Below are positions 37,601 to 43,175 of a DNA stretch of 64,000 nt, piece after piece. A program made the translations under genes and the position numbers. The stretch is from Tetracentron sinense (Eukaryota > Streptophyta > Magnoliopsida > Trochodendrales > Trochodendraceae). How positions within the stretch are numbered: position 1 is the stretch's first letter; each line of letters opens with the position of its first letter. The notes beneath the pieces are model-generated. The model made no database searches and was not told where the DNA came from. It saw only the letters and a program-made list of their open reading frames with translations. The stretch is taken from positions 1-64,000 of the forward strand of contig JABCRI010001378.1 of the NCBI GenBank assembly GCA_015143295.1. The letters are read 5' to 3'.

Positions 37601-40216
37601 TTGCCATTGAGTGTATAGACGCCAAGGTGAGAACTAAAATCCTGAGAATTCTTTGCAAGGTGGACATGGAGAAGGACTACAATCACATAAATTGGGAGTT
37701 TGTCTTGTATGTTCTAGGCAGGATTGGATTCAGCGAGAAGTTGAGGTTTTGGATGTACTCATGTATGTCCTCAGTATCTTTCTCCTTTCTGTTAAATGGT
37801 AGTTCAGTGGGCTATTTCCCCAACTCCAAAGGCTTGAGACAGGGGGACCCTCTTTGGCCCTTTATTTTTGTGTAGGCTTCGGAGGCTTTGATCCAGTTGT
37901 TGTCGAAAGCAGAGGGTCTATTTTTTGAATGTTTCGGGTGGGTGCTAGCAGAATGAGGATATCCCATCTCTAATTCGTGCATGATACTCTTATCTTTGGG
38001 AGGGCTTCGAGAAGGGACCTCCTTTATCTCATATGTATTCTAAGATGCTTTGAAGCAGTGTCAGGATTAAGAGTTAATCTTGTCAAATCAGAGTTTTTCC
38101 GGGTAGGCCATGTCCCTATTTTAGATCATCTGGCTATTTGTCTAGGTTGTCAAGTGTGTTCTCTTCCTTCGGTGTATTTGGGCATGTCGTTGGGTGCAAG
38201 TTCTAAAGCGAAATCAGTATGGACCCTGTGCTAGATCAAATTGTTAAAAGACTATCAGGATGGAAAGCATCTTACTTATCAAAAAGGGGAAAATTGACTC
38301 TTATCCAAAGCACCTTACGGGGCTTGCCTACTTTCTTCATGTCGACTCTTACTATCCCAAGATTGGTGGCCAAGGCCATTGAGCAACTACAGAGGGAGTT
38401 TATGTAGAGTGAAAAAGGAGATGCAGTCAAATATCACTTAGTCGCCTAAGGAAGCTAGGGGTTTGAATCTTAAGCCGCTGACCCAAGTAAATAAAGCTTT
38501 ATTAGGCAAATGGGTGTGGAGATTTGGCGATGAAAGGGGCAGTTTGTGGCGGGCTATGATTGTTGCCAAGTATGGGGAAACATCATGTTAGATTCCTAGA
38601 GAAGTGAGAGGTACGCATGGTCTGGGATTTTGGAAGGAGATTATGGCCAATGCCAACTTGGTCGTGACGTATTTCAGATTTCGAGTAGGGAGAGGGTCGG
38701 AGATCAGATTTTGGAAGGATGTATGGTCTAGATCTACTCGACTAATAGATGATTTCGGCAATCTATATGTCCTAGCCTCCAACAAGGATGCTCTAGTGGA
38801 GGATTCATATGAGAGGCAAGATTCAGGGTAGTTTGGTGTCCAAGGATGAGGCGAGGCCTTAATGACTGGGAAATCAGTGATATGCCTCGTCTTTTGGAGT
38901 GCATTACCTTGTTAGCCCTTCCTCCAGAGATAAGGGACTGCAGGTTGTGGTCCAGTAGTAGCCAAGGTCAGTTCTCGGTTAAATTATTGTTAAGATCGAT
39001 ATCCCCCAGCTTCAGTGAGACTTTCCCTCATAAAGTGGTGTGGAATCCTGGTATACCTTCCAAAGCCACTTTCTTCTTATGGATTGCAATGTTGAACAAA
39101 ATTCTTACCTGCAAGCACTTGCAACATAGAAGTTGGAGTTTGGCAAATAGATGTTATATGTGTCTCCAAGCAGAAGAAACGGTGGATCATCTCCTTTTGC
39201 ATTGCCCAGTTGCTCAAGAGATAATGAGGCTTTTTCCTATCCTGTATGGGGGTTGCATGGGTGTTTCCAACATCCATCCATGATTTCTTATCTTGTTGGC
39301 CCCGGGAGAACGGGGTGGGGGCTTGTGAGGCGATTTGGGAGGTGCTTCCTGGAGCTATTTTTTGGTCTTTGTGGAAAGAAAGAAATCACAGAGTATTCGA
39401 GGAAGTTATTTCTACCATTCCCCGGATCTGCGATCACATTGTAATAGGGAGGATCTTCGGGAAGTATTGTACTAAAAATGTTTTGTTCCTAGGGGGTTAG
39501 GACCAGGCTCGTTTTTTCTCAGCTTTTGAGTTTACAAGCTTGTAAGCTCCTGACGCCGGGGTTCTTCCTGTATCCCTTTTTATTTAATGCATTGCTTTAT
39601 CGATCAAAGAAAAAAACAAGATCCATTCAAATAAATTTAGCACCAAATCAAGGAGACGCAGAGAAGCATTTGTGGTCAGTGTTTTTTTCTCTTTTTTTTG
39701 CAGAAAAATCTAATAAATTGCATTAATATACAATAAACCAGAACCAGATGATCATCACCATAAGTACAGAGATTAAACTTATGCCTTACCTCTTATATTT
39801 CGTTACTGCGACCCCTTTAATATATATAGCACCCGCCATTCCTGAAATACCACAAAAGCTCATGAATCAAAAGCAATGGAACCCTAGATTTCTGAAACTA
39901 GAAATGGGCAAACACTTCATTAAACCCTAAAATCAAATCTTTAAAAAAAAAAACATTTAAAAATGCATAATATTTCAATAAACTCACCAAACTGAAACGA
40001 AGGGAACGGAGGAGAATCGAGCTGGAGCCACATGTTCTTGCCCTTTCTATGAGCAGAAACGATAGTTTTGCCAAGGAGAAAGGCCTGGAAGTCAGAGGGA
40101 GAGACGCCATCGATGACCTTGGAGTCGTCTGCAACAATCGAACTTCTGATCTTCTTTCCGAGACAATGCTCTTCGATTGCTCTTCTCGCTGCCTCTACTT
40201 CGGGAAGCTCAGGCAT
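6467..40216 (-). CDS. FPG1: Formamidopyrimidine-DNA glycosylase (FPG/MutM type), whole gene
   Basis: This is a plant FPG/AtMMH-type bifunctional DNA glycosylase/AP lyase, which removes oxidised purines such as 8-oxoG and formamidopyrimidines in base-excision repair. I assembled it by eye from GT-AG exons that all join in phase: 40216-39988, 39841-39790, 30982-30925, 27380-27312, 27208-27083, 18143-18093, 10107-10030, then 8a (9916-9817) or 8b (9756-9654), 6940-6906 and 6823-6467. The product is 384 aa with 8a or 385 aa with 8b, close to the Arabidopsis protein as I remember it. Visible landmarks are the N-terminal MPELPEVE (catalytic Pro after Met removal, then Glu), the HRKGKNMW lysine, the helix-two-turn-helix GIGNWIADE, and a zincless-finger segment AGGR-TTAYVPEL. 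The Lys/Glu-rich tail of about 100 residues looks nuclear. No stop or frameshift interrupts it. Large TE-filled introns stretch the gene to 33.75 kb. Family assignment is very sure; expression is not shown. Confidence 0.95.
6906..6940 (-). CDS. FPG1: FPG1 exon 9
   Basis: A 35-bp micro-exon completing GKIIEFINAGGR. The Arg sits in the zincless finger that in plant FPG replaces the bacterial zinc finger. Acceptor TGGCAG and donor GTATGT. It joins in frame to either 8a or 8b. Confidence 0.9.
7360..8543 (+). pseudogene. Ty1/copia pol remnant (RT end and RNase H)
   Basis: A decayed copia polyprotein 3' part. A reverse-transcriptase tail is followed by an RNase H segment: FCEADF, DRKSTSKYIFLMGGAAITW, then TMEAEYIA, resembling the family's CDADFAG, DRKSTSGY and TEAEY blocks. 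Coding resumes after an insertion at about 7,893-8,245, with HIYCDNEPD and ADPLTKPIG. Several stops and frameshifts make it non-functional. It lies antisense in the FPG1 intron before exon 9. Confidence 0.85.
7893..8245. mobile_element. MITE material inserted in the copia RNase H
   Basis: The insertion interrupts the RNase H reading frame after IACSTLMLH. Its left 148 bp (7893-8040) is a copy of the GTTAAG MITE family described at 17271-17428. Its right end (AGCTCCACCCCT) looks like the terminus of a CAGGGGCGGAGC-type hAT element, so it may be nested. I could not define a clean target duplication. Confidence 0.55.
8547..8760 (+). mobile_element. Probable copia 3' LTR start
   Basis: TGTTGGATATTGAG starts immediately after a purine-rich tract (GTGGAAGA) following the pol stop, the usual polypurine-tract/LTR junction. 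The far end is not clear; sequence similarity to anything recognisable stops near 8,760. Confidence 0.5.
8790..9060. repeat. Degenerate GAATTATT-type tandem repeat
   Basis: The motif GAATTATTTGC or CCGAATTATTC recurs about every 20-30 bp. No coding content is recognisable. From about 9,060 to 9,650 there is non-coding intron sequence with no feature I can name. Confidence 0.5.
9654..9756 (-). CDS. FPG1: FPG1 alternative exon 8b
   Basis: 103 bp encoding VIEKAVEVGADS...NNWIFHSREKKPGKAFVD. It ends in the same phase as 8a but at a weak GTTTGG donor. The HSREK form is the one closer to bacterial and plant FPG. Only 60 bp separates it from 8a. Confidence 0.88.
9817..9916 (-). CDS. FPG1: FPG1 alternative exon 8a
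   Basis: 100 bp encoding VIQYAVEVDADC...EWLFHFRWGK, ending one base into a codon at a strong GTAAGA donor. It is the counterpart of exon 8b and resembles the alternative segment known from the AtMMH isoforms. Using both 8a and 8b would add 203 bp and shift the frame. Confidence 0.85.
10030..10107 (-). CDS. FPG1: FPG1 exon 7
   Basis: 78 bp, 26 codons. It begins ARIHPLQIAASLSKESCE and completes the DNA-binding helices. Acceptor TTGCAG and donor GTGCGT, phase 0, so either exon 8a or 8b can follow in frame. Confidence 0.93.
10108..11588. other. FPG1 intron 6, unannotated part
   Basis: AT-rich intronic DNA. Frames of up to 111 codons (10,576-10,911) do not resemble any family I know and lack coding bias. 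No terminal repeats noticed. Confidence 0.4.
11597..12490. mobile_element. Non-autonomous hAT-like element with 8-bp TSD
   Basis: The 894-bp element is flanked by a perfect 8-bp duplication CATGCAAG (11589-11596 and 12491-12498). Ends are CAGGGCGGAGC... and the inverse ...TAGCACTGCCCCTG, the CAGGGGCGGAGC type common among plant hAT-related MITEs. It encodes nothing. Two partial copies of the GTTAAG MITE family (about 11907-12026 and 12148-12270) are nested inside it. G/C homopolymer blocks mark its subterminal regions. Confidence 0.85.
12499..13620. other. FPG1 intron 6, no feature recognised
   Basis: Non-coding sequence. A stretch near 13,130-13,200 (ATCGATATTGAAGG...) resembles the CGATATT-rich ends of the element at about 15,398-16,482, suggesting a fragment of the same family. 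Nothing else is assignable. Confidence 0.3.
13624..13685. repeat. (CT)n then (TTC)n microsatellite
   Basis: About 24 uninterrupted CT units followed by four to five TTC units. A TATA-like stretch and leader-like sequence precede it, so it may sit in a former LTR or 5' leader, but no gene is recognisable. Confidence 0.95.
14813..14925. repeat. Three 38-39-bp tandem units
   Basis: Units starting CACTAGTAGCATTAGCATTT occur at 14852 and 14890, with a diverged first unit at 14813. It lies immediately upstream of a LINE fragment. The preceding 13,686-14,812 is non-coding with no recognised feature. Confidence 0.8.
15398..16482. mobile_element. CGATATT-rich element interrupting the LINE
   Basis: The left end ATTTGAAATATCCTCGATAT and the right end (inverse GGTTTTGAATGTCGATATTG) form an imperfect terminal inverted repeat, and the LINE coding sense resumes on each side. 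Flanks CTCCCAGG and GCCCCCAAG may be a decayed target duplication. It encodes nothing recognisable and contains a SINE-like copy at about 15,790-15,960. Confidence 0.55.
15790..15960 (+). mobile_element. tRNA-derived SINE-like copy
   Basis: Shows an A-box-like TAACTCAGTTGG and, about 33 bp on, a B-box-like GAGTTCAACTC, then a body ending GTTACCAAAAAAAAG. The same 3' end (GGGACACCCTCCGTTACCAAAAG) recurs at about 63,690, so these are two copies of one family. Confidence 0.6.
16885..17725. mobile_element. hAT-like MITE with long CCTAGGCG inverted ends
   Basis: 841 bp flanked by a perfect 8-bp duplication GGTGGCAA (16877-16884, 17726-17733). Ends CAGTGTAGTCAAGGCGTC and inverse GACGCCTTGACTACACTA. 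Both subterminal regions are dense in CCTAGGCG and its variants, so the arms could fold into a long hairpin. It has no coding capacity. A GTTAAG-family MITE (17271-17428) is nested inside. The element interrupted a GGTGGT-rich stretch (16,750-16,880 and 17,726-17,790). Confidence 0.88.
17271..17428. mobile_element. GTTAAG-family MITE, best copy
   Basis: 158 bp. The left end GTCCATGTCCCCCTTTTTAA and the inverted right end GTCCACGTGTCCCTTTTAAT form a terminal inverted repeat, with internal TTAAGATTCA...CTTAACCATAGTTAA. Related copies occur at 7893-8040, about 11907-12026, about 12148-12270 and, in part, 40868-40905. Confidence 0.75.
17734..18092. other. FPG1 intron 6 end
   Basis: GGTGG-rich remnant and AT-rich intronic sequence up to exon 6. 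No feature recognised. Confidence 0.35.
18093..18143 (-). CDS. FPG1: FPG1 exon 6
   Basis: 51 bp, 17 codons, SYIAGIGNWIADEVLYQ. This is the core of the helix-two-turn-helix DNA-binding motif. Introns of 8.9 kb and 8.0 kb flank it. Confidence 0.93.
18144..18907. other. FPG1 intron 5, 3' part
   Basis: AT-rich non-coding DNA with a short (GT)n tract at about 18,838-18,856. No other feature recognised. Confidence 0.35.
18908..19140. repeat. 114-bp tandem duplication
   Basis: Units at 18908-19021 and 19022-19135 share AGCTCAA..CCACC and GCTCCCA.AACCCTTTGC. A partial third unit (TTATTGCTGATCCAAGTCC) follows near 19,160. A 119-codon frame (18,944-19,303) exists only because 114 is divisible by 3. 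Confidence 0.85.
19284..20150 (-). pseudogene. Ty1/copia gag-protease remnant
   Basis: Minus-strand fragments include SQEEVEAFLHVL and the protease signature YWIIDSGASDHMT (Asp-Ser-Gly-Ala), followed by LFSTYHICS, and further down SLKIDVPSVNYLAND. Several stops and frame changes are present. It probably belongs with the gag fragment at 24,740-25,703, with the hAT-containing block between them inserted later. Confidence 0.75.
20192..20242. repeat. (TA)n and (GA)n microsatellite
   Basis: An AT dinucleotide run followed directly by a GA dinucleotide run. Confidence 0.9.
20740..22680 (-). pseudogene. hAT-family transposase remnant
   Basis: Order on the minus strand fits a hAT transposase. A BED-finger-like part (about 22,560-22,680, with CNLRCKLCNTFF) is followed by FNVAERDELDHLIARAFYAS and GLSFNMIRS (22,024-22,335), a DUF659-like DG region, and near 20,830-20,997 the C-terminal dimerisation segment NPLAWWGNQGSNAPTFTSL. 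Multiple stops and frameshifts are present. No intact terminal inverted repeats were found. It lies in FPG1 intron 5 in the same orientation as the gene. Confidence 0.82.
22790..23420. repeat. Purine-rich degenerate tandem repeat
   Basis: GGGACAGACGAATGG-like cores recur at about 22,870, 22,930, 22,985 and 23,085, separated by poly-purine stretches and ACCCTTTGTCTTTTAGC-type segments. Non-coding. Confidence 0.6.
23524..24049. mobile_element. hAT-like MITE with CAGTGTTTTAAAA ends
   Basis: Ends CAGTGTTTTAAAAGATG and inverse CAATGTTTTAAAATGCG. Flanking octamers GTAAAGGC and GCAGAGGC match at 6 of 8 positions, consistent with an old 8-bp duplication. Subterminal GAGGCTTA/TAAGGCTC motifs alternate in both arms. 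No coding content. Confidence 0.65.
24273..24528. mobile_element. hAT-like MITE with CAATGTTGTCA ends
   Basis: 256 bp. Ends CAATGTTGTCAAAACAGGAC and inverse CAGTGTTGTCAGAATTGGAC. Flanks GGCAGCAG (24265-24272) and GGCATCAG (24529-24536) match at 7 of 8. The interior is rich in GAACCGG. Confidence 0.8.
24740..26580 (-). mobile_element. Ty1/copia 5' end: LTR, primer site, gag
   Basis: On the minus strand: LTR 26580-26342 (TGTTGAGAATG...CCTTTTCA, 239 bp), then a primer-binding-like TTGGTATCAC/TTATCAGAGC resembling initiator-Met tRNA complements, then gag. Gag fragments are VMLNGTNYLSWSPSARLYL (25,488-25,703) and a damaged zinc knuckle CEHYGRILHTKETCW near 24,800, where the second Cys is Tyr. Pol is absent here; a protease fragment 4.6 kb on may be its continuation. 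Confidence 0.8.
27083..27208 (-). CDS. FPG1: FPG1 exon 5
   Basis: 126 bp, 42 codons. It encodes ISELGPDALLEPMT and the KKKIAIKALLLDQ segment leading into the helix-two-turn-helix. The intron to exon 4 is only 103 bp. Confidence 0.94.
27312..27380 (-). CDS. FPG1: FPG1 exon 4
   Basis: 69 bp, 23 codons. It encodes the LDDGLEFSF...DKRRFAKVRLL strand region of the FPG N-terminal domain. Acceptor TTGCAG and donor GTATCA; phase 0 at both ends. Confidence 0.93.
27700..28372. repeat. 117-bp tandem repeat array
   Basis: Units begin at about 27867 and 27984 and recur through about 28,340; a diverged leading unit runs from about 27,700. Because 117 is 39 codons, one plus-strand frame stays open across four units (27,872-28,372) and would give a repeated YIFYRNN..FF peptide. 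I judge that a by-product of the period rather than a gene. It lies in FPG1 intron 3. Confidence 0.93.
28711..30178 (-). mobile_element. Internally deleted Ty1/copia element with TSD
   Basis: The element has a perfect 5-bp duplication GAACC (28706-28710, 30179-30183). The 5' LTR is 30178-29945 and the 3' LTR 28916-28711; they are alike but differ by an indel (234 vs 206 bp). A primer-site-like TGGTTGGTATTAGAG adjoins the 5' LTR. The only coding left is the RNase H end (minus 29,150-28,884: IAYNPVQHDRIKHNEIHRYF, QLVDILTNG), with stops upstream. Gag, protease, integrase and most of RT are missing. It lies in FPG1 intron 3, same strand. Confidence 0.9.
30184..30924. other. FPG1 intron 3, remainder
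   Basis: Non-coding AT-rich sequence leading to exon 3. No feature recognised. Confidence 0.4.
30925..30982 (-). CDS. FPG1: FPG1 exon 3
   Basis: A 58-bp exon encoding SAVNDADEWPSKYSKLFIE, with acceptor TTACAG and donor GTAAGA. The phase fits exons 2 and 4. It lies just downstream of the LINE-filled intron 2. Confidence 0.92.
31293..32324 (+). mobile_element. 5'-truncated LINE with diverged TSD
   Basis: 1,032 bp bounded by ATGTCATCTCCTAGA (31278-31292) and ATGCCATCCCCTAGA (32325-32339), 13 of 15 identical, with an A-rich 3' end. The content is the C-terminal zf-RVT region (KEFVYHLLLHCPVARDVWF) and 3' tail (WKERNKQVFED). It is the same type as the neighbouring full LINE and lies antisense to FPG1 in intron 2. 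Confidence 0.85.
32747..35369 (+). pseudogene. LINE ORF1 (DUF4283-like nucleic-acid-binding protein)
   Basis: Pieces in order: a DUF4283-like N-terminus (GRVVSIFERGRGFSIEIQLG, then PLEGGRRRWIIFPKGGQG, KAVLGALKQII), the LPLHLWNEETLKGIGD...GGIIAID block (33,560-33,886), then low-complexity linkers (33,957-34,430 and 34,605-35,369). The last stays open for 254 codons but has no domain I recognise. Stops separate the pieces. Confidence 0.8.
35920..39290 (+). pseudogene. LINE ORF2 (endonuclease, RT, zf-RVT)
   Basis: Order seen: an endonuclease (SIMCIQETKL at 36,007; FTWSQAGNNILASRLDRFLV and FSDHVSL at about 36,480-36,610), then RT (DKAPGPNGFSMEFYK, DFRPISLVSSTYKIL at about 37,450; GLRQGDPL at about 37,831). 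The catalytic FADD box reads FVHD at 37974-37985. The zf-RVT follows (CYMCLQAEETVDHLLLHCPVA at about 39,140-39,210). There are many in-frame stops and frame changes. Confidence 0.9.
39790..39841 (-). CDS. FPG1: FPG1 exon 2
   Basis: A 52-bp exon encoding MAGAIYIKGVAVTKYK, a signature of plant FPG. Acceptor TTTCAG and donor GTAAGG are clear. It is only 146 bp from exon 1, whereas the next exon lies 8.8 kb away. Confidence 0.93.
39988..40216 (-). CDS. FPG1: FPG1 exon 1
   Basis: This exon encodes residues 1-76 plus one base. The start is the ATG before PELPEVEAAR, because Pro-2 and Glu-3 are the catalytic residues and must follow the initiator Met. A more upstream in-frame Met at 40231 is rejected for that reason. 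It ends SPPFPSFQF-G at a GTGAG donor. The H-K-G-K segment near residues 56-60 holds the conserved lysine. Confidence 0.95.
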
Positions 40217-40232
40217 GGCGTAGAAGATCAAT

Positions 40233-40240
40233 TTTCGCGC
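40233..40240. promoter_or_regulatory. E2F-type site upstream of FPG1
   Basis: TTTCGCGC matches the plant E2F consensus TTTSSCGC. It lies 17-24 bp upstream of the FPG1 ATG within a CG-rich core (TTTTCGCGCGCTTTT) in otherwise AT-rich DNA. S-phase control of a repair gene would make sense, but binding is inferred only from the match. Confidence 0.4.
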
Positions 40241-40866
40241 GCTTTTCTTCTCTGCAACTTTGGGAGAAGAAGGCTTTTGTCACGAAAGGACAGAGTTGTC
40301 TTAATTGTTTTTCTTCTCTGTTTTTTTCTTTTTTTTTTCTTTTGTTTTTTTTAATGACTTGGGAGTTGGGATCCTCTCCAGTACTGGAGAGTGCAAATTC
40401 TCTAGTCGATCCCTAATACCGTATTGGTATGAGAGGCCCACTCTCTCAATTAAAAGTTTGTCACCTCCGCATTATAATTTATTTATTTTTTTTGGTGTGC
40501 CCAATAAGATCAGATATCATTTACCTACGTTGGTTAGTCAGCAGTCAAAAGTTGACTGGGCAGTGGAGCAGTTGCAACTCTTACCCAGGGGGATTAGATC
40601 TCATACATCTCCCTTAGGAGCCCACACTCCCTACCACTCACGCAACAAGTCGGAGGTTCCATATTATCTTTACTATTATAATGGGAGAGGCAGGCGTAGC
40701 TGAATTTTACAAAATTCCTAAACTACCCTTATATAAAATAAAACTTTAATTTAATTTAATATTTTACTTTGATTCCCAAACTACCCTCATCTATCTATTT
40801 AAATAATAGAATCACAGTCAATCGCGATTGAACTCAGAAGAGTTCAATCGCACCCGCGGGTTAACA
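40241..40866. other. FPG1 upstream region
   Basis: Presumed 5' UTR and promoter of the minus-strand FPG1. Pyrimidine-rich on the plus strand (TTTCTTTTTT tracts at 40,310-40,350). No clear TATA box. Frames of 62-132 codons on the plus strand resemble nothing known. Confidence 0.4.
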
Positions 40867-41269
40867 TGTATCCCTTTTAATTACTATTAACTGTGGTTAA
40901 CTCCTTCCTCTTGCTCTCACGTGCATCGCACGTGCCACCCGCTAGTCATTTAATAACTATAAAATGGAGTCAAATCTTCTCCGGTGTTAATCGAATTTGC
41001 CAAATCCGTTTGATACCCCTGCTCCGCGCGTGGCCAAAATTTGAGCAGGAAGTCGAATTGCCACATTTAGAATGTGAAGACGTTAATGGAGGGTTAACTC
41101 TGTTTTGCCGGTTCCCAAGACACGTTCTCTACAGACTACTATTTGATTCTTTCTCTTCTTTCCTCGAAAAACCAGACTTGCTGGGTTCTTCCAGGAGAAA
41201 CCCAAAAAACTCCATTTGCTTCTTCCCAAAGACTTGCTCTTCCCAAGAGAGGAAACTTTGGGATTCAAG

Positions 41270-42405
41270 TAGAGCTGTGAAGGGATCGGATAAATATCCG
41301 AATCCGTATCTATTTAAGCAGATTTTTATTTGAATAGGTATCCGATGGATCAGATTCGGATTGTTATTAGGGATATCCGTTTATAAACGGAGCGGATACG
41401 GATAGTGGTCCATCAGCTCCGCTAGATATCTGAATCATTTAAATATAGGTATGCATGGTTTTACTTTTCCATGTCAAAAATACCCTTGTATTCTTATAGG
41501 TAGTTAAGATAATTTTAGGTATTGATGTAATTCGTTTATATATGTGAGGGTATAATAGTACTTTTAATACCACTATATATACTCTCTTAACAAAACCCTA
41601 AGCCTTTAACTCTATTCATCTTGTTTAAACGGTGCTCTCATCTCTTCTCCCTACCTCTCCTCTCTCCATTTCTTTGAACAGCACCTCTCTCATTTCCCAA
41701 CCTCTCCTCTCCTCTCCTCTCCTCTCCTCTTCTTCTTCTTCTTCTTCAAACGGCACCATGGTGAACGTGACTCGCCAATCGAAGTGGGTGTTCAAGGAAA
41801 TTCATTTATGAGAAAAATTGCCCACAAAAACTCCCCAATCATCATCGCCTTGCCTATCTTTCTGAATCGAATGAATAGTCAGACTAGGTGCTAAGATGAA
41901 GTCTCTAAAACCCTCATTGTCATTTTCTTCGGCTTGTTTTGCATAAATGGATGTTGGGGTTTCACAGCATCGCTTTGCCTACAATAAATTCGGTTCTTCC
42001 TCTTTCATCTCCTTCCGAGCTAATCACCAAAATGACATTAAAAAAATTTGTCATCATTTTTGCTCTTCTTTATTTTTAGTTTTTGTTGATTCATTGATCT
42101 TGAATTTTTTATTTTTATTAAGGTATTTTTCTCAACTTTTTCATTTTTTGTAATTTACTTGGCAAAAGCTTAATCAAATAATCGGATATGTCAAATTCGG
42201 ATTTTATTTGAATTCGATTACCGTAATCGGACGAATTCGGATAATTATTAGAATTCAATTAACTAAACGAATTCACTTTCAAATTCGAATAGTTGATTTT
42301 ACCATCCTCCGAATATCGGAGCGAATTCGAATAGTATGGAGTGTTAATCGGATTGGATACCGATATAGCACTATCCGTTCCGAATCCGTTCCATTGACAG
42401 CCCTA
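41270..42405. mobile_element. hAT-like element, TAGGGCTGT ends
   Basis: 1,136 bp. Left TAGAGCTGTGAAGGGATCGG and inverse right TAGGGCTGTCAATGGAACGG ends; flanks GATTCAAG (41262-41269) and GGTTCAAG (42406-42413) match at 7 of 8. Subterminal regions are dense in CGGAT/ATCCG and CGAATTCG motifs. It includes a (CTCCT)n tract at about 41,700-41,730. No transposase is recognisable, so it is non-autonomous. Confidence 0.8.
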
Positions 42406-42413
42406 GGTTCAAG

Positions 42414-42950
42414 TGAACCCAACTAAACCGGAGAGATCAAACCCCTCCAGAGGGGTTTTGGCTTCAAGTGGGTTCTGACTTCGAGTAGGTTACAACAATG
42501 ACATCAGACCATATTTTAGTTCCCGGGACGAGATCAAACTTTAGTAACCCAAACCGTGTCAACTGCTGTCCGCTTATGCTCTCAAACCTCCCTCTCACGG
42601 TTTAAGAGTGGATCCGTCATGAGAGCGCGGTTTGGTAGAGCACCGGCTTTGGTTTTGCTATTATAGTTTGTGTAAAAGCCAACTTTAACTATGAAAAGCC
42701 TGACATGTAGGACATGCAAGGAAAATGTCACTTGTCTTTTCACCTCTTTTTTCTGTTTTTAAATTAAACCTTTTTTTTTTGTCACTCATAATAATTGTTG
42801 AGGTGATGGTGTCAGTCAATACTTTCTTTTCAACTTCTTTTATTTAATTTATTTATCTTTACATTTTTACCCCTTTTCGTTGCGGATGTTTGATAGTTTA
42901 ATGGTTTAGTAACTTTAGTTGTGTAACTTGCGATATTGTGTGGACTTCCA
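42414..42950. other. No feature recognised
   Basis: Non-coding, no family similarity noticed. Confidence 0.3.
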
Positions 42951-42959
42951 TTTTTCTTT

Positions 42960-43175
42960 CTTTATTAATAAATTAAAATTAAATAATAAAACTCTATTTT
43001 CTCTTTTTTGTAAATATATATTTTAAAGTAAAATTTGTTCTATAGTTTTATTAATTAATTGGGTTCAATCCATATATATATACATTGACGCTCCGGAGGT
43101 GCTCTCGACCCTATCCTAAATTAAAATTTGGTGCTCTCGCTCTCCCGCTCCACGCTCTGGTTACTTAGGATCAAA
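42960..43175 (+). repeat. Dispersed repeat, copy 1 (TATA plus CTCCGGAGG)
   Basis: Shares with 59,190-59,430 the ordered blocks TATTAATTAATTGGGTT, a TATATATATA run, GCTCCGGAGG, CTCGCTC.CCGCTC and CTCTGGTTACTTAG. The TATA-like run 10-20 bp before a GC-rich start suggests an old promoter/LTR unit. Confidence 0.65.

Larger units (their letters stand above)
32703..39617 (+). mobile_element. Full-length plant L1-type LINE with 9-bp TSD
   Basis: 6,915 bp flanked by a perfect duplication AAGATCCAT (32694-32702, 39618-39626), ending in an A-rich tail. It carries degenerate ORF1 (about 32,747-35,369) and ORF2 (about 35,920-39,290), the order expected for plant L1. It accounts for most of FPG1 intron 2 and lies antisense to the gene. 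Stops, frameshifts and an altered RT active site make it immobile. Confidence 0.93.

Noticed and set aside
40217-40231. An upstream Met for FPG1, five codons before MPELPEV
   Set aside because: The catalytic Pro must directly follow the initiator Met in this family, so the start is at 40216.
40893-41333. 146-codon plus-strand frame upstream of FPG1
   Set aside because: No recognisable domain; it ends inside a hAT-like element, so it crosses a TE border.
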